Notes: generated by a model not told the origin, from the letters alone. 64,000 nucleotides of DNA from Sphingosinicella humi (GCF_003129465.1 NZ_QFFF01000001.1:558001-622000), one strand, 5' to 3'. Shown: positions 1 to 9,528, numbered from the stretch's first letter. Program-made: numbers and translations.

Positions 1-2188
1 TGTTGAGATCGCCCGCCTGAGTGATCGTCGACAGGTTGTCGCTGCCGGACTGGGTCACGGTTGCGCTGAGATTGTCATTGGTATTGTCAGCGTCGGCCAG
101 GCCCTGATCGATGAACGAGCTATTGTTGTCCCCGGTCTGGGTCACGTTGGCGAACATGGCGCCATTATTTCCGGCATTGCCTTGGTTGATCGACGAGTAG
201 TTGCTGACGCCACCCTGATCGACCTCCGCGTAGCCCTGACGGCCGTTCTGCAAGATGTCGGACTCGGCATCGACGCTGCCCGCCCGCTGCAGGACGCCGG
301 CGCCACCCTGGTCGGTCGGAGCCTGCGCCTGATCGTTGACGACGTTGCTCGGCCCGTTCTGGATGACCGACGAGCGGCCGTTGGTCCCGAGCTGATCGAC
401 GAAGGCGTTGTTGCCGAGGCCGTTCTGCACGATCGCCGAGTCGTTGCTGCTGCCGATCTGCTCGACCTCAGCCCGATTGGAACGCGTGTTCTGCGTAATG
501 ACCGAACTATTGTCGCTGCCCTGCTGGTTCGCGACTGCACGACTGTTGGCGCCGTTCTGATTGACGTCTGAGTTGTTATTCGTTCCGCTCTGGTCGACAT
601 CGACGAGGTTCCCAACATTCGTGATGCCGGGCGTCACCGAATTCTGGTCGACAGTCGAAATGTTACTCGAACCGGTCTGGTCGACAGTCACAACCTGGCC
701 GTTGGTGCCGCCGCCGGGGCCAGTCTGGCTGACGAAGGAATTGTTGCCCGACCCGTTCTGGTTGATGGTTGCTGAAGCTCCGGCGTCCATCGACTGCTGA
801 ACGTTGGAGAGGTTACCGGTACCCGTCTGAGCGACCGTTGCGCTCGCTCCATCGCCCGACTGTTCGACACGGGATCCGTTTCCGTCGCCGCTCTGGTCGA
901 CATCGACAATACCGTTGCTGCCGGTCTGGACGACGACGCTGTCATTGGTGTCACCGCTCTGAGCCACCGAAGCCTCGTTTAGCGTCGCGGCAGGGACGGC
1001 CATCGTGTTGGTCTCATCGACGCCCTGCAGGATCAGGCTCGTGTTGCCTGACCCGCTGCTCTGGTTGAGATTGGCCTCGTTGAAGGTGCCGAACTGGCGA
1101 ATTCGGGAGAAACCGTCGTCGCCAGCCTGCGCGACGTTGGCCAGATTGTCCTCGCCGAACTGCCGGTTGATGATCGACACATTGTCGTCGCCGCTCTGGT
1201 CGACATTTGCTGTATTGCGCCGACCGGCCTCGAAGACGTCCGAATTGTTCCGATCGCCCGTCTGGCTCACGCCGACATTGCCGGCATTTCCGGCCTGACG
1301 GAGCGTCGAGATGTTGTCATCACCCTCCTGGAGGACGCTAGCGGTGTTGTTGCTCGCGCTTTGGTCGACGTCCGAGGAGTTCCGGCTACCAAGCTGATTG
1401 ACGGTCGCCGAGTTGTTGCCGCCCGATTGGTCGACGTCGGAAAGGTTCAGCGCGCCATTCTGAACGACGAACGCATCGTTGCTGATCCCGCCCTGGTCGA
1501 CGGTCGAGATGCTTCCGTTGCCTGCGATTCCGGGACCGGAAGACTGGCTGACTCTGGCGATGGAGTCGACGCCGGTCTGGTTGATGATCGAGCTGTTGTC
1601 CTCGCCGCGTTGGGTCGAGATAGCACTCGAATTGGTCGCAGTCGCGCTCTGGAAGATGGTGGAGCTGTCGCCCTCGCCATCCTGATCGATCGTGGCATCC
1701 GCGTCGTCGGTGTCCTGATCGACCGTTGCCTGATTTACGCGCGGCGGCGTGCTCCGGTTGTTGTTCGTCTGGCTAACGGTCGCCGTCGAGCGCGCGCCCG
1801 ACTGATCGATGTCGGAGGCGTTGCCTTCGCCGCGCTGCGTCACGCCGGCGGTCGAAGCGCCGCTTTGGATGACGTTTGAATCGTTGGTCGGATCGGTGCT
1901 GTTCGGGCTGTCGGTGCCGCTGTCCTGGTCGACCGTCGCAGAAGCGCCGCTCGCGGCTGCCGATTGTTCGACGTTCGAGAGGTTGTTGGCTCCCGCCTGC
2001 GTGACGGTAGCCGTCGCGTCATTGCCCGATTGCGTGATATCGGAATCGCTGCTCGAACCCGGCTGGTTCACGGTGGCTGTGTTGCCGCTGCCGCTTTGAT
2101 TGATGTCCGACGTGTTGTTCTGGGCGATCGCGCTGCCGGCGGTCAGAAGCGCCAGGGCGGAAACCGAAGTGAGAATTGTGCGTTTCAT
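1..2188 (-). CDS. giant curlin-repeat (CsgA/CsgB-like) amyloid protein, 3' end outside window
   Basis: About 729 codons are visible and the frame stays open to the left edge, so the protein is incomplete. A signal peptide (MKRTILTSVSALALLTAGSA, cleavage near residue 22) is followed only by units of roughly 22 residues with the curlin core Q-x-G-x-x-N, for example VDQSGDGN, VTQAGANN and INQSGSGN; I estimate about 30 units. Curlins are secreted through the CsgG pore and polymerise outside the cell into amyloid fibres. Escherichia coli CsgA has five units in about 150 residues, so this member is unusually long. It is rich in Asn, Ser, Thr, Gln and Asp with almost no aromatic residues. ATG 2188 is preferred over in-frame ATG 2197 because GAGGA (2198-2202) sits nine bases before it. 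csgG and csgF lie upstream on the same strand. The family call is firm; nucleator or main subunit cannot be decided. Confidence 0.85.
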   Translation of the reverse strand, partial: MKRTILTSVSALALLTAGSAIAQNNTSDINQSGSGNTATVNQPGSSSDSDITQSGNDATATVTQAGANNLSNVEQSAAASGASATVDQDSGTDSPNSTDPTNDSNVIQSGASTAGVTQRGEGNASDIDQSGARSTATVSQTNNNRSTPPRVNQATVDQDTDDADATIDQDGEGDSSTIFQSATATNSSAISTQRGEDNSSIINQTGVDSIARVSQSSGPGIAGNGSISTVDQGGISNDAFVVQNGALNLSDVDQSGGNNSATVNQLGSRNSSDVDQSASNNTASVLQEGDDNISTLRQAGNAGNVGVSQTGDRNNSDVFEAGRRNTANVDQSGDDNVSIINRQFGEDNLANVAQAGDDGFSRIRQFGTFNEANLNQSSGSGNTSLILQGVDETNTMAVPAATLNEASVAQSGDTNDSVVVQTGSNGIVDVDQSGDGNGSRVEQSGDGASATVAQTGTGNLSNVQQSMDAGASATINQNGSGNNSFVSQTGPGGGTNGQVVTVDQTGSSNISTVDQNSVTPGITNVGNLVDVDQSGTNNNSDVNQNGANSRAVANQQGSDNSSVITQNTRSNRAEVEQIGSSNDSAIVQNGLGNNAFVDQLGTNGRSSVIQNGPSNVVNDQAQAPTDQGGAGVLQRAGSVDAESDILQNGRQGYAEVDQGGVSNYSSINQGNAGNNGAMFANVTQTGDNNSSFIDQGLADADNTNDNLSATVTQSGSDNLSTITQAGDLN

Positions 2189-2284
2189 GGTTGTCATTCC
2201 TCATAGCGGGGGTGATAACCATGGAGCGCCCGGGCACGAGACCCGGGGCAACATGGCTAAATAGTTCCAAACGCCTATTTTTCC

Positions 2285-2316
2285 TCACGCATCGGAGTTG
2301 CCGCTCCGGTGCGTGA
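2285..2316. repeat. 13-bp inverted repeat between csgG and the curlin gene
   Basis: Arms 2285-2297 and 2304-2316 are complementary around a six-base loop. As plus-strand RNA all 13 positions pair (one G-U) and TTTT follows; as minus-strand RNA there is one A-C mismatch and no T run. It lies in the 245-bp gap between csgG and the curlin gene, so it could lower read-through between them, stabilise an mRNA end, or terminate antisense transcripts. The rest of the gap (2189-2433) shows no gene. Confidence 0.5.
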
Positions 2317-2433
2317 TTTTCGTTGCCCTGGTCGCGTATTCGAGGTTCGGAGACGCCAGGGACGCTCTCGACCGACACTTTGCGGTTTCATCGCTACAGC
2401 GAAGCAACCGCTGATCGCGGACGGGCCGGCGCG

Positions 2434-3402
2434 CTAGCGCGCGCCGTCTTTTCTGCCCGCGTCATCCTTGTCCGACGATTCCTCCTCCTTTATCCTGAGC
2501 GGCGCGGCCTTGCGCATCTGCTCCATCGCGGATTGAACCTGTTCGGCCGAGAACACGCCTTCCCGCTCCTGGCGGTAGCGCCACAGAAAAGGCCAGCCGG
2601 CCTCGGCGTCGGCGAATTCCCAAAGCTTCAGATCGACCCCCTCGAGCACGAGCGCATAGACCGCCTTCTCGATGGCCTGCTGTAGCGCGAGTTGATCGGG
2701 CTCGTTTGTGGTAAATCCCACTTCGGCTTCCAAAAGCTCCTTGAACTCGACGAACTTGAAGGCGCTGGCGCCGAGCGCATAGGCAGCGATCGTCTTCGAC
2801 GTCTGCACCGAGGTCAGCACCTCGCCCGTGCGCACCGATACGGCGCGCAGGTAGACGGTCACCGTATCCTGCCGATATTCGGTTCGCCCGCCGATGCCCA
2901 GGAAGGCCGCGCCCGAGCCGCCCGTCAGCGTGTTGCTGTCGTAGCCGACAATGCCGCCTTCCAGGATGACGCCGGCGAACAGCATCGCCGGCAGCGCCTG
3001 CGGATTGACCCCTTGCTCGCCGAGATAGCGTTCGCGCATCTCCCGGATGATGTTGCGCTCGTTCAAGAGATTGTTGAGCGATTCCCGCTCGACGATCGTG
3101 AACCAGCTGCGATTGCCGGCATCCTGCAGCGCCTTGACCAGGATCGAGGCGCCGCCCTGGCTGACGGCGCGCGACAGCGTCTGCCCCGTCTCGCTCGGCT
3201 TGAACTGGCCGGTCAGATCCGCGAAATCGTAGACCGCGACCGCGACCGGCCGCGCCGGCGGCGGCAGCGCGCCCAGCAGCTCCTGCGTCTGGGTCTTTTC
3301 CGGATAGACGGCAAGCCGCGACGTCTCGGGAATGTCCGGAAGCGCCACGCAGCCCGAAAGCAGCAACGCCGCCGCACAACAAAGCATACCCCCCTTACGC
3401 AT
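2434..3402 (-). CDS. csgG: curli production/secretion lipoprotein CsgG
   Basis: CsgG forms the outer-membrane nonameric channel that exports curlin subunits. The 322-residue protein starts with a lipoprotein signal ending in LLSGC (lipidated Cys18). It has the CsgG-family core, including VAVYDFADLTGQF, a WFTIVERESLNNLLNERN block and the VGYDSNTLTGG stretch that leads into the membrane hairpins. It is longer than the E. coli protein (277 residues) because of a charged Lys/Asp/Glu-rich C-terminal tail. It begins three bases after the csgF stop, so the two are almost certainly co-transcribed; the curlin gene follows 245 bp downstream. No csgE is visible; it may lie beyond the left edge. Identification is secure. 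Confidence 0.95.
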   Translation of the reverse strand: MRKGGMLCCAAALLLSGCVALPDIPETSRLAVYPEKTQTQELLGALPPPARPVAVAVYDFADLTGQFKPSETGQTLSRAVSQGGASILVKALQDAGNRSWFTIVERESLNNLLNERNIIREMRERYLGEQGVNPQALPAMLFAGVILEGGIVGYDSNTLTGGSGAAFLGIGGRTEYRQDTVTVYLRAVSVRTGEVLTSVQTSKTIAAYALGASAFKFVEFKELLEAEVGFTTNEPDQLALQQAIEKAVYALVLEGVDLKLWEFADAEAGWPFLWRYRQEREGVFSAEQVQSAMEQMRKAAPLRIKEEESSDKDDAGRKDGAR

Positions 3403-3405
3403 AAC

Positions 3406-3912
3406 TCAGTTGACCTCGATGAAGGTGGGTATGACGATCTCGGTCACTTCGCCGGTCTCGTTGTTGGTGATGTTCAGCGTGACGCTCTCGAGATCGCGGA
3501 AGAAATCGATCGTCTGGCCGCCGAACGAGATGGTGCCCTGTTGCTGCGGATTCTCGCCGAAGATGGCGTCCACGATCTGCGACGACAACGCCGAAAGCAG
3601 CCTCGACTGCAGCTGGCGGGCGAAGATGTCGGCCTGCGAGCTGCTCGACTGGGACTTGGGGTCCTTGAAGTCGTTCTGGGCATTGGCGATGCCGAGAAGA
3701 TGCGCCGAATTGAACGGATTGCCCCCAAAGGAGGGATTGATCGGCTCGTAGACCAGGTCCTGAGCGAAGGCCGGCGTAGCCGACAAGGCGATACCGACAA
3801 TTAGCGCCGTCGCCGCACGCCGCGGCGCTGAGCTCAGGACAAGCCATTGCTCCCTTATCCCCGCCCAGGCCCGACCCGGCCGTCGTCGGAACAACTTCAT
3901 TTGACTGGACAC
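3406..3912 (-). CDS. csgF: curli assembly protein CsgF
   Basis: CsgF caps the CsgG pore on the outside and couples secretion to fibre nucleation. The 168-residue protein has a long basic leader whose hydrophobic part ends in SATPAFA, then the family hallmark LVYEPINPSFGGNPFNSAHLL-like segment at the mature N-terminus, which in E. coli inserts into CsgG. A Gln/Ser-rich middle and a C-terminal beta region (GGQTIDFFRDLESV) follow. The GTG at 3912 is chosen because a GGGGGAG motif lies about five bases upstream; ATG 3900 has poorer spacing. It is the first gene of the visible csgF-csgG-curlin series. The leader is longer than usual and the true start could be further in. Confidence 0.92.
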   Translation of the reverse strand: MSSQMKLFRRRPGRAWAGIREQWLVLSSAPRRAATALIVGIALSATPAFAQDLVYEPINPSFGGNPFNSAHLLGIANAQNDFKDPKSQSSSSQADIFARQLQSRLLSALSSQIVDAIFGENPQQQGTISFGGQTIDFFRDLESVTLNITNNETGEVTEIVIPTFIEVN

Positions 3913-4354
3913 TGCATCTCCCCCCGGAGCACTCGCGACTCGCGACTTCTGATTGCTTTACGAAGAGTTAGGGCAGGTATGCAGTGATGCGCATCCCTCA
4001 TTTAGGGGAGAAAGTGTCTCATCCTGGGCGCAACTATATTATTTCTGTTCCGTTATGAAACAGTAATAGAATGCTTGAAGTTTATCGATTCCTGAATTGA
4101 AAACTTCTCCAAATCTTCTTGATGACACTGTCGCACCGCGCTTCGCTGAACTACTTAAGGTATTAATGATGTTAATAGACTGGTGACCACTATCTATTGA
4201 ATCCCTATTTGTGTGATCCAAGATGACAACCGGCATCATCTTTCGTCTTCGAGAATAGCCTAGGCCAGATACCGCGCTATTCACCGAAAGCTCTGCGGCC
4301 AAGCTGACTTTGTCGCGACGCCACGTTCTGGCAGCCGCTCTGGCCGCCGCGGCC
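3913..4354. promoter_or_regulatory. AT-rich intergenic region upstream of csgF
   Basis: This 440-bp stretch between the LuxR-type gene and csgF is clearly richer in A+T than its surroundings, especially 4020-4230, and should hold the csgF promoter and regulatory sites. An 87-codon frame on the minus strand (TTG 4302 to 4039) can be read, but it has no recognisable domain, a non-ATG start and atypical codons, so I do not call it a gene. I see no clear promoter consensus. Confidence 0.4.
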
Positions 4355-5455
4355 TCAGCCGAGATTGTGAAGACGCGGCAGATTGTTGATCAGCGCCACC
4401 ATCTCGGACTGGCGCCCGCATCCGAGCTTGGCGGCGATGGACTTCAGCTGACTGCGGACCGTGCTGATCGCGACCCGCCTCTCCTCGGCGAGCCTGTCCA
4501 GAGACGCGCCCTGGGAGAGGCGCACCGCTACCTCGGCCTCGGCGGCAGTGAGCCCGTAGAGGGCAGCGAGCCGCCCCGGCAGAGTCCCATCGCGAGCCTC
4601 GGGATCGGTCGCGATGATAACGACCTGCCTCCCGGCCGGGCCGACGCCGACCGATGCGAGCGTGAGCTCATAGGGTCGTCCTTCCACTCGGTTGATGAAA
4701 AGACCGCCAGCTTGCGCGGCGGAAGGCGACAGAGCCCGGTCGATGGCCGCCTGCAAAGACGCCTGATCCGCAGGCAGGCGCGCGACCAGGCGTCGGTCTC
4801 GCAAGGTCAGGCCGTCGCCCCGCTGCAGGAGCGTCTCGCCGGCTTCGTTGCAATGGAGGAGATGGCCCTTGGGGTGGAGGGTGAAGACGGCATGGCCGAT
4901 GGCGTTCAGCGTCGCCGCGGCGCTCGCGCGGAGCCGCTCCGCCGCGGCCAGCCTGCTGCGCATCACGATCATGCGGCGCAGATGGTCGAGGCTCGCCTCG
5001 AGGGCGCGGATCGTCTCGTCGTCGAAGGCGGGCTGGCCCTTGCCGCGATGGAAGCCCATCTCGCCGATGCCTCCTTCAAACCGAAGCACGGCGCCGACGC
5101 AGCGAAACGTGTCGTCGCCCATCGGCCGGATCCATTCATTGTAGATCCGGCTGCTCTCGTAGCTTTCCGGCGATACGAGCTCGTCGCAATTCCAGACGCG
5201 GTTGGCGCAGTCCAGTTTCGCCGTCGCCGCCGCCCAAACGTCGCAGTCCGCGAATTCCCGCTCGTACACGGCCATATGCTCTTCGGCAAAATATCCGGAA
5301 TAGGATATCTCAACCGTTTCGGACTGCGGATCGCGCCAATGGATGACGCCGGACCGGGCCCCGATCGTCTCCGCGACATGGGAGGCAAGACGACCGAACG
5401 CCTCGTCGCCCACCGTCGCGTCGTAGATCGCCTCGGGACGGATCGGTCCGAGCAT
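4355..5455 (-). CDS. LuxR-family transcriptional regulator
   Basis: A 366-residue regulator. The C-terminal 65 residues form a LuxR/NarL helix-turn-helix (LTAAEAEVAVRLSQGASL, then ISTVRSQLKSIAAKLG). The first 300 residues look like a PAS/GAF-type sensor: Trp- and Cys-containing N-terminal part, a helical linker (residues about 165-195) and a second beta-rich segment. The ligand is unknown. It lies between the curli genes (same strand, 440 bp downstream) and a divergent TonB receptor starting 186 bp upstream, so it may control either. The start at ATG 5455 gives the full sensor and is followed upstream by the divergent promoter region. Confidence 0.85.
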   Translation of the reverse strand: MLGPIRPEAIYDATVGDEAFGRLASHVAETIGARSGVIHWRDPQSETVEISYSGYFAEEHMAVYEREFADCDVWAAATAKLDCANRVWNCDELVSPESYESSRIYNEWIRPMGDDTFRCVGAVLRFEGGIGEMGFHRGKGQPAFDDETIRALEASLDHLRRMIVMRSRLAAAERLRASAAATLNAIGHAVFTLHPKGHLLHCNEAGETLLQRGDGLTLRDRRLVARLPADQASLQAAIDRALSPSAAQAGGLFINRVEGRPYELTLASVGVGPAGRQVVIIATDPEARDGTLPGRLAALYGLTAAEAEVAVRLSQGASLDRLAEERRVAISTVRSQLKSIAAKLGCGRQSEMVALINNLPRLHNLG

Positions 5456-5641
5456 TCACCCCCTACTCCTCTGCTGGTCTTCTTCATCAAGAATATGAGG
5501 GGAACAGGCAAGCGTCTTTGCGACCAAAGGGCGGCGACTTCCCGTTTTAGAGCAGGACAAGTATTCCCCGTCGCCCACGCCATTCCGGCCTGGAAATAAT
5601 TGCGCGTTGACAGCTGGATAGGATGCCGGTTCAACGACGCC

Positions 5642-7978
5642 ATGCCCATTTCATTCGCGGCCGTGTTGCAAGGCCTTACTGTCCTTGCCACCGGAGCCCT
5701 GTGCTTCGCGCCGACCCCCGCCAACGCCCAAGCCACGACTTCCGCCTCAGCCGACAAGGCGGCGATCATCGTGACCGCGCGGCGGCTGGAGGAGCCACTT
5801 CAGGTCGTACCTATCAGCGTCACCGCCCTGGATGATGACGCCCTGCACGGAATGGGAGCGGAAACGCTGGCCGACGTGGCCCGCGCCGTTCCGAACCTCA
5901 TCGTCGCTCCGGTCGGCGTGCTCGGCGCCGAGCAGCCGGCCATCCGCGGCATCTTCTCGCCCGCCGGCTCATCCACCGTCGGCATTTACATCGACGACGT
6001 GCCGATCCAGATTCGGTCGCTCGGATTTGCCGGCAATGCCGACATAAGAACCTTCGACCTGGTCCGTGTGGAGGTGCTGCGCGGCCCGCAGGGGACGCTG
6101 TTCGGGGCCAATTCGATGGGCGGCACGATCCGGTTCATCACCCGCCAGCCCGACCTTCACTTGTCCGACGTCCGGACCCAGGCCGAAATCGGCTTCACGA
6201 AGGGTGGCGGCATCAGTCGCGAGATCAACGGTGCCGTAGGCGGTCCGATAGTGCCGGGACGGCTCGGTTTCCGGGCCGGTGCCTATTATCGCCTCGACGC
6301 CGGCTATGTCGATCGGGTCGACCGCCGGTCGGGCGCGCTGCGTGAGCGCAACATCAACGACGTCTCCGCCCTGGCCCTGCGCGCGGGATTGAAGGCGGCG
6401 GTCGGCGAAACCGTCGAACTGACCCCGTCGCTCCTCTACCAGAAGAGCCGGCGGGACGATTACCCGCTGTTCGAGAGCAACTTGGGGCCGCATCGGCAGA
6501 GCGCCCTGCACCGCCAGCCGGGCGAGGACGAGTTCATCCTCCCCAGCCTCACCGCCAAGGCTGCACTGGGCGGCGCGGAGCTCACCAGCGTCACCGCCTA
6601 TCTCGATCGGGACGACCGGCAGGTGACGGATTATTCGCTGACCTTCGGCGAGCTTGTCCTTGGCGGCCTCGTTCCGGGCCTCGTGCCCGAGGGCGGCACC
6701 CGCAGCCTCACCCGTGTGACGCAGCGAAGCTTCACCCACGAGACACGCCTGTCTTCCGCCTCGGCCGAAGCGCCGCTGCGCTGGGTCGTGGGGGCCTTCT
6801 ATCGCCGGTCGCGCCTGGGGCTGACCCAATCGGTGGTGGAGCCCGGCATCAGCGATCTCGTCGAGAGCTTTTTCGGCGCCTCGATCGAGGCCGTGTTCGG
6901 CGCACCGCTCCTGCCGGGCGGCATAAGCTATCGCGGCACCGAGCGGGTGCGCGAGACGCAGCTCGCCGGTTTCGGTGAAGTCTCCTGGCGCCTCTCAGAC
7001 GCGCTCGAGGCCACCGCCGGCGTGCGCGTCACTCGCTCCCGGCTCGGTTTACGCGTGCTGTCGGAAGGTCCCTATGCAGGCGGATCGATCACGCAGCCGG
7101 ACGAACGGACGCAGAGGGAGACGCCCGTGACGCCTCGCTTCGGCCTCGCGTACCGGCCGACGCAGGATTGGCTTCTCTACGCCAGCGTGGGCAAGGGCTT
7201 CCGTGTCGGCGGCGCCAATCCGCCGGTGCCGGCGGGTCCGTGCGCGGCCGATCTTCGCGCCTTCGGGCGCGCCGAGGCGCCGGTCTCCTTCAATTCGGAT
7301 TCGCTGTGGAGCTATGAAATCGGCGCCAAGTCCTCCTGGTCGCGGCGGCGGCTGCAACTGGGCCTGTCGCTCTTTCACATCGACTGGGACGGTATCCAGC
7401 AGCCGGTGAGCTTGTCCGATTGCGGCTTCTCCTTCGTCGACAATCTCGGCACCGCCCGAAGCCGGGGCTTCGAGCTGGAGGCGGAGGCGCGGCCGGTGCC
7501 GCCGCTGACGCTGACCGCCGCCATCGGCTATGTCGACGCACGCTTCCGCAGCACCATCCTGGGCGGCGCCATGCCCAGCGGTGAGCGCGCCATCATCGTG
7601 GAGCGGGGGGATAGGGTTCCCTACGTGCCGCGCTGGACCACGCGGCTTGCGGGCGGGTATCGGGCGGCGCTTGCCCGTTCGCTGGAGGGCTTCCTTGCGG
7701 CCGAATATCAATATTCGAGCCGCTATCGCCGGGCGCCGTCCGAGGTGGCGGTGGGATACGATCCCCGCGTTTATCGCGGCGAAGCCTATGGCAACCTCCT
7801 CGCCCGCGCCGGCATGGAGGGGGATGGCTGGACCGTCTCGGCCTTCGTCGACAACCTGCTCGACGACCGCTCGATCCTGTTCAGCAGCGCCGATTTGGTG
7901 CCGGCGACCGGCGCTCCGCTCCGGCAGCTGACGCCCCGCCCCCGGACGATCGGCTTTTCCGGTTCGCTGCTATTCTGA
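5642..7978 (+). CDS. TonB-dependent outer-membrane receptor
   Basis: A 778-residue outer-membrane transporter that uses TonB/ExbBD energy to import a large or scarce substrate. The signal peptide ends in TPANA near residue 30. A plug domain follows (residues about 45-170: VPISVTALDDDAL, then VEVLRGPQGTLFGANSMGG), then a beta-barrel ending in the expected aromatic residue (SGSLLF). ATG 5642 is preferred to TTG 5600 because it places the signal peptide at the N-terminus. The sequence resembles the large sphingomonad receptor expansion (related to FyuA/pesticin-type receptors), whose substrates are often plant compounds or siderophores; the substrate cannot be read here. It is divergent from the LuxR-type regulator. 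Confidence 0.9.
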   Translation: MPISFAAVLQGLTVLATGALCFAPTPANAQATTSASADKAAIIVTARRLEEPLQVVPISVTALDDDALHGMGAETLADVARAVPNLIVAPVGVLGAEQPAIRGIFSPAGSSTVGIYIDDVPIQIRSLGFAGNADIRTFDLVRVEVLRGPQGTLFGANSMGGTIRFITRQPDLHLSDVRTQAEIGFTKGGGISREINGAVGGPIVPGRLGFRAGAYYRLDAGYVDRVDRRSGALRERNINDVSALALRAGLKAAVGETVELTPSLLYQKSRRDDYPLFESNLGPHRQSALHRQPGEDEFILPSLTAKAALGGAELTSVTAYLDRDDRQVTDYSLTFGELVLGGLVPGLVPEGGTRSLTRVTQRSFTHETRLSSASAEAPLRWVVGAFYRRSRLGLTQSVVEPGISDLVESFFGASIEAVFGAPLLPGGISYRGTERVRETQLAGFGEVSWRLSDALEATAGVRVTRSRLGLRVLSEGPYAGGSITQPDERTQRETPVTPRFGLAYRPTQDWLLYASVGKGFRVGGANPPVPAGPCAADLRAFGRAEAPVSFNSDSLWSYEIGAKSSWSRRRLQLGLSLFHIDWDGIQQPVSLSDCGFSFVDNLGTARSRGFELEAEARPVPPLTLTAAIGYVDARFRSTILGGAMPSGERAIIVERGDRVPYVPRWTTRLAGGYRAALARSLEGFLAAEYQYSSRYRRAPSEVAVGYDPRVYRGEAYGNLLARAGMEGDGWTVSAFVDNLLDDRSILFSSADLVPATGAPLRQLTPRPRTIGFSGSLLF

Positions 7979-8063
7979 TTTTTCAGACCTGATCGGAGAC
8001 CTGTTGACGGCGAGACGCTTGTAATGGCACTGAGCGCCCCGTCCGGCGCGCCAGACGCGTTTC

Positions 8064-8137
8064 GCGGGTATAGCTCAATGGTAGAGCACTAGCCTTCCAA
8101 GCTTGTGATGCGGGTTCGATTCCCGCTACCCGCTCCA
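8064..8137 (+). tRNA. tRNA-Gly(TCC)
   Basis: A 74-base cloverleaf with acceptor GCGGGTA/TACCCGC, D arm GCTC/GAGC, anticodon loop CTTCCAA (anticodon TCC, glycine GGA/GGG), T arm CGGGTTCGATTCCCG and an encoded CCA. The anticodon stem carries one T-T mismatch. Confidence 0.97.
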
Positions 8138-8220
8138 CCGCTAGCCTCTGGCTCCGTCAGCGATCCTGCCCGCAAATAGGCAGGCGATTTACCCTGCCGG
8201 CACGAATCTCTGAAAAAGAA

Positions 8221-8310
<90 letters not shown>

Positions 8311-8493
8311 GCGAAGATTGGGCGGGCGCGCGTCATCCGCGGCCGGTCGATAGGCGGCGGGCTCTAGCCGAAGCTTTTCGCCTTGCCAAGCCTGTCCTGA
8401 GCGAAGGCGACGGCCCTGCCGTGCCGATGCTTCGACATCCCGCGCCGGCGAGTTCCTTGCCTCTTTTGACGCGGACCCTACATTACAGGCGTG

Positions 8494-8874
8494 ATGCCCA
8501 GACACGAGTCCCTCCTCACCGACCTGTGGGCCGCGATCAAGGCGCCGCCGGTGACGCACGCCGAGTTCGCCATCGGCGACGTGGTCCGCCATCGCCTGTT
8601 CGACTTTCGCGGCGTGATCTTCGATGTCGACCCCGTCTTCGCCAACAGCGAGGAATGGTATGAGGCGATTCCCGAGGGCATGCGTCCGTCCAGGGACCAG
8701 CCCTTCTATCACCTGCTCGCCGAAAATGCGGAGAGCAGCTATGTCGCCTATGTGAGCCAGCAGAATCTGATCGCGGACGACGAAGGCGGACCGGTCCATC
8801 ATCCCGCCATCTCGGGCATCTTCCACGGCTTTGTCGACGGCCGCTACGAGCTGCGGCGCGAACATCGCCATTAG
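8494..8874 (+). CDS. hspQ: heat shock protein HspQ (hemimethylated-DNA-binding family)
   Basis: A 126-residue protein of the HspQ/YccV family. In E. coli HspQ is a small cytoplasmic factor that modulates Lon proteolysis and was first described as binding hemimethylated oriC DNA. Family features are FAIGDVVRHRLFDFRGVIFD, a conserved acidic EEWYEAIPEG segment, PFYHLLAE and the end NLIADDEGGPVHHP. A GTG at 8491 immediately precedes the ATG; ATG 8494 is taken. It stands alone between the tRNA genes and rplU. Function is well supported by similarity. Confidence 0.9.
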   Translation: MPRHESLLTDLWAAIKAPPVTHAEFAIGDVVRHRLFDFRGVIFDVDPVFANSEEWYEAIPEGMRPSRDQPFYHLLAENAESSYVAYVSQQNLIADDEGGPVHHPAISGIFHGFVDGRYELRREHRH

Positions 8875-9003
8875 GCGCCGGCGACGCGGCTTTGGCCGTT
8901 GACAGCTTCGCCCGCCTCCAGTAGCAGCCCGGTTTCCCGCGCGGGGCCTTTGGCCTCACGCCGATCTCGCGCGGCCAAGATTAGAAGGTATTGGAAAAGA
9001 GCC

Positions 9004-9528
9004 ATGTTCGCAGTCGTGCGCACGGGCGGCAAGCAGTATCGCGTCGCCGCCGGAGACAAGATCGTCGTCGAGAAGCTGGCCGGCGAGGCCGGTGACACCG
9101 TCACGCTGGACGACGTCCTGCTCGCGGGCGACGGCTCCGACCTCAAGGACACCAACGGCCTTACCGTCTCGGCCGAGATCGTCGCGCAGGCGAAGGGCGA
9201 GAAGGTCATCGTCTTCAAGAAGCGTCGTCGGCACAATTACCGTCGCAAGCGGGGCCATCGCCAGCAGCACACGATCCTGAGGATCACGGCGATCGGCGAC
9301 CAGAAGGCGCCAGCCAAGAAGGTCGCGCCGAAGAAGGAAGTGGCCGCTCCGGCTCCACAAGCCAAGGAAGCCGCGCCCAAGAAGGCGGCCGCCAAGAAGG
9401 AAGCGAAGCCCGTCGCCGACACGAGTGAGACGAAGGCATCGCCCAAGGCCGAAGCCAAGGAGCCGGTGAAGAAAGCCGCCACCAAAAAGGCGTCGACCAA
9501 GAAGCCCGCGGCTGATAAGAACGCGTAA
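9004..9528 (+). CDS. rplU: 50S ribosomal protein L21 with Lys/Ala-rich tail
   Basis: Residues 1-102 are a canonical bL21 ([14 protein letters not shown] at the N-terminus, [16 protein letters not shown] near residue 80), a large-subunit protein that binds 23S rRNA near L20. Residues about 103-174 form a low-complexity tail of Lys, Ala, Pro and Glu in short KK-A-A repeats, similar to histone-H1-like tails and absent from E. coli L21 (103 residues). Such tails occur in many alphaproteobacterial L21 proteins. rpmA follows after 25 bp and a strong terminator closes the pair. Confidence 0.96.
   Translation: MFAVVRTGGKQYRVAAGDKIVVEKLAGEAGDTVTLDDVLLAGDGSDLKDTNGLTVSAEIVAQAKGEKVIVFKKRRRHNYRRKRGHRQQHTILRITAIGDQKAPAKKVAPKKEVAAPAPQAKEAAPKKAAAKKEAKPVADTSETKASPKAEAKEPVKKAATKKASTKKPAADKNA

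Noticed and set aside
142-2378. Several frames on both strands inside the curlin gene
   Set aside because: They are shadows of the repetitive curlin reading frame; only the frame read from 2188 shows the regular Q-x-G-x-x-N pattern.
2692-3804. Large plus-strand frame opposite csgG and csgF
   Set aside because: Low-complexity Arg/Ala-rich translation with no domain; csgG and csgF on the other strand are clear.
4039-4302. 87-codon minus-strand frame in the AT-rich csgF upstream region
   Set aside because: TTG start, no recognisable domain and atypical composition; more likely regulatory DNA.
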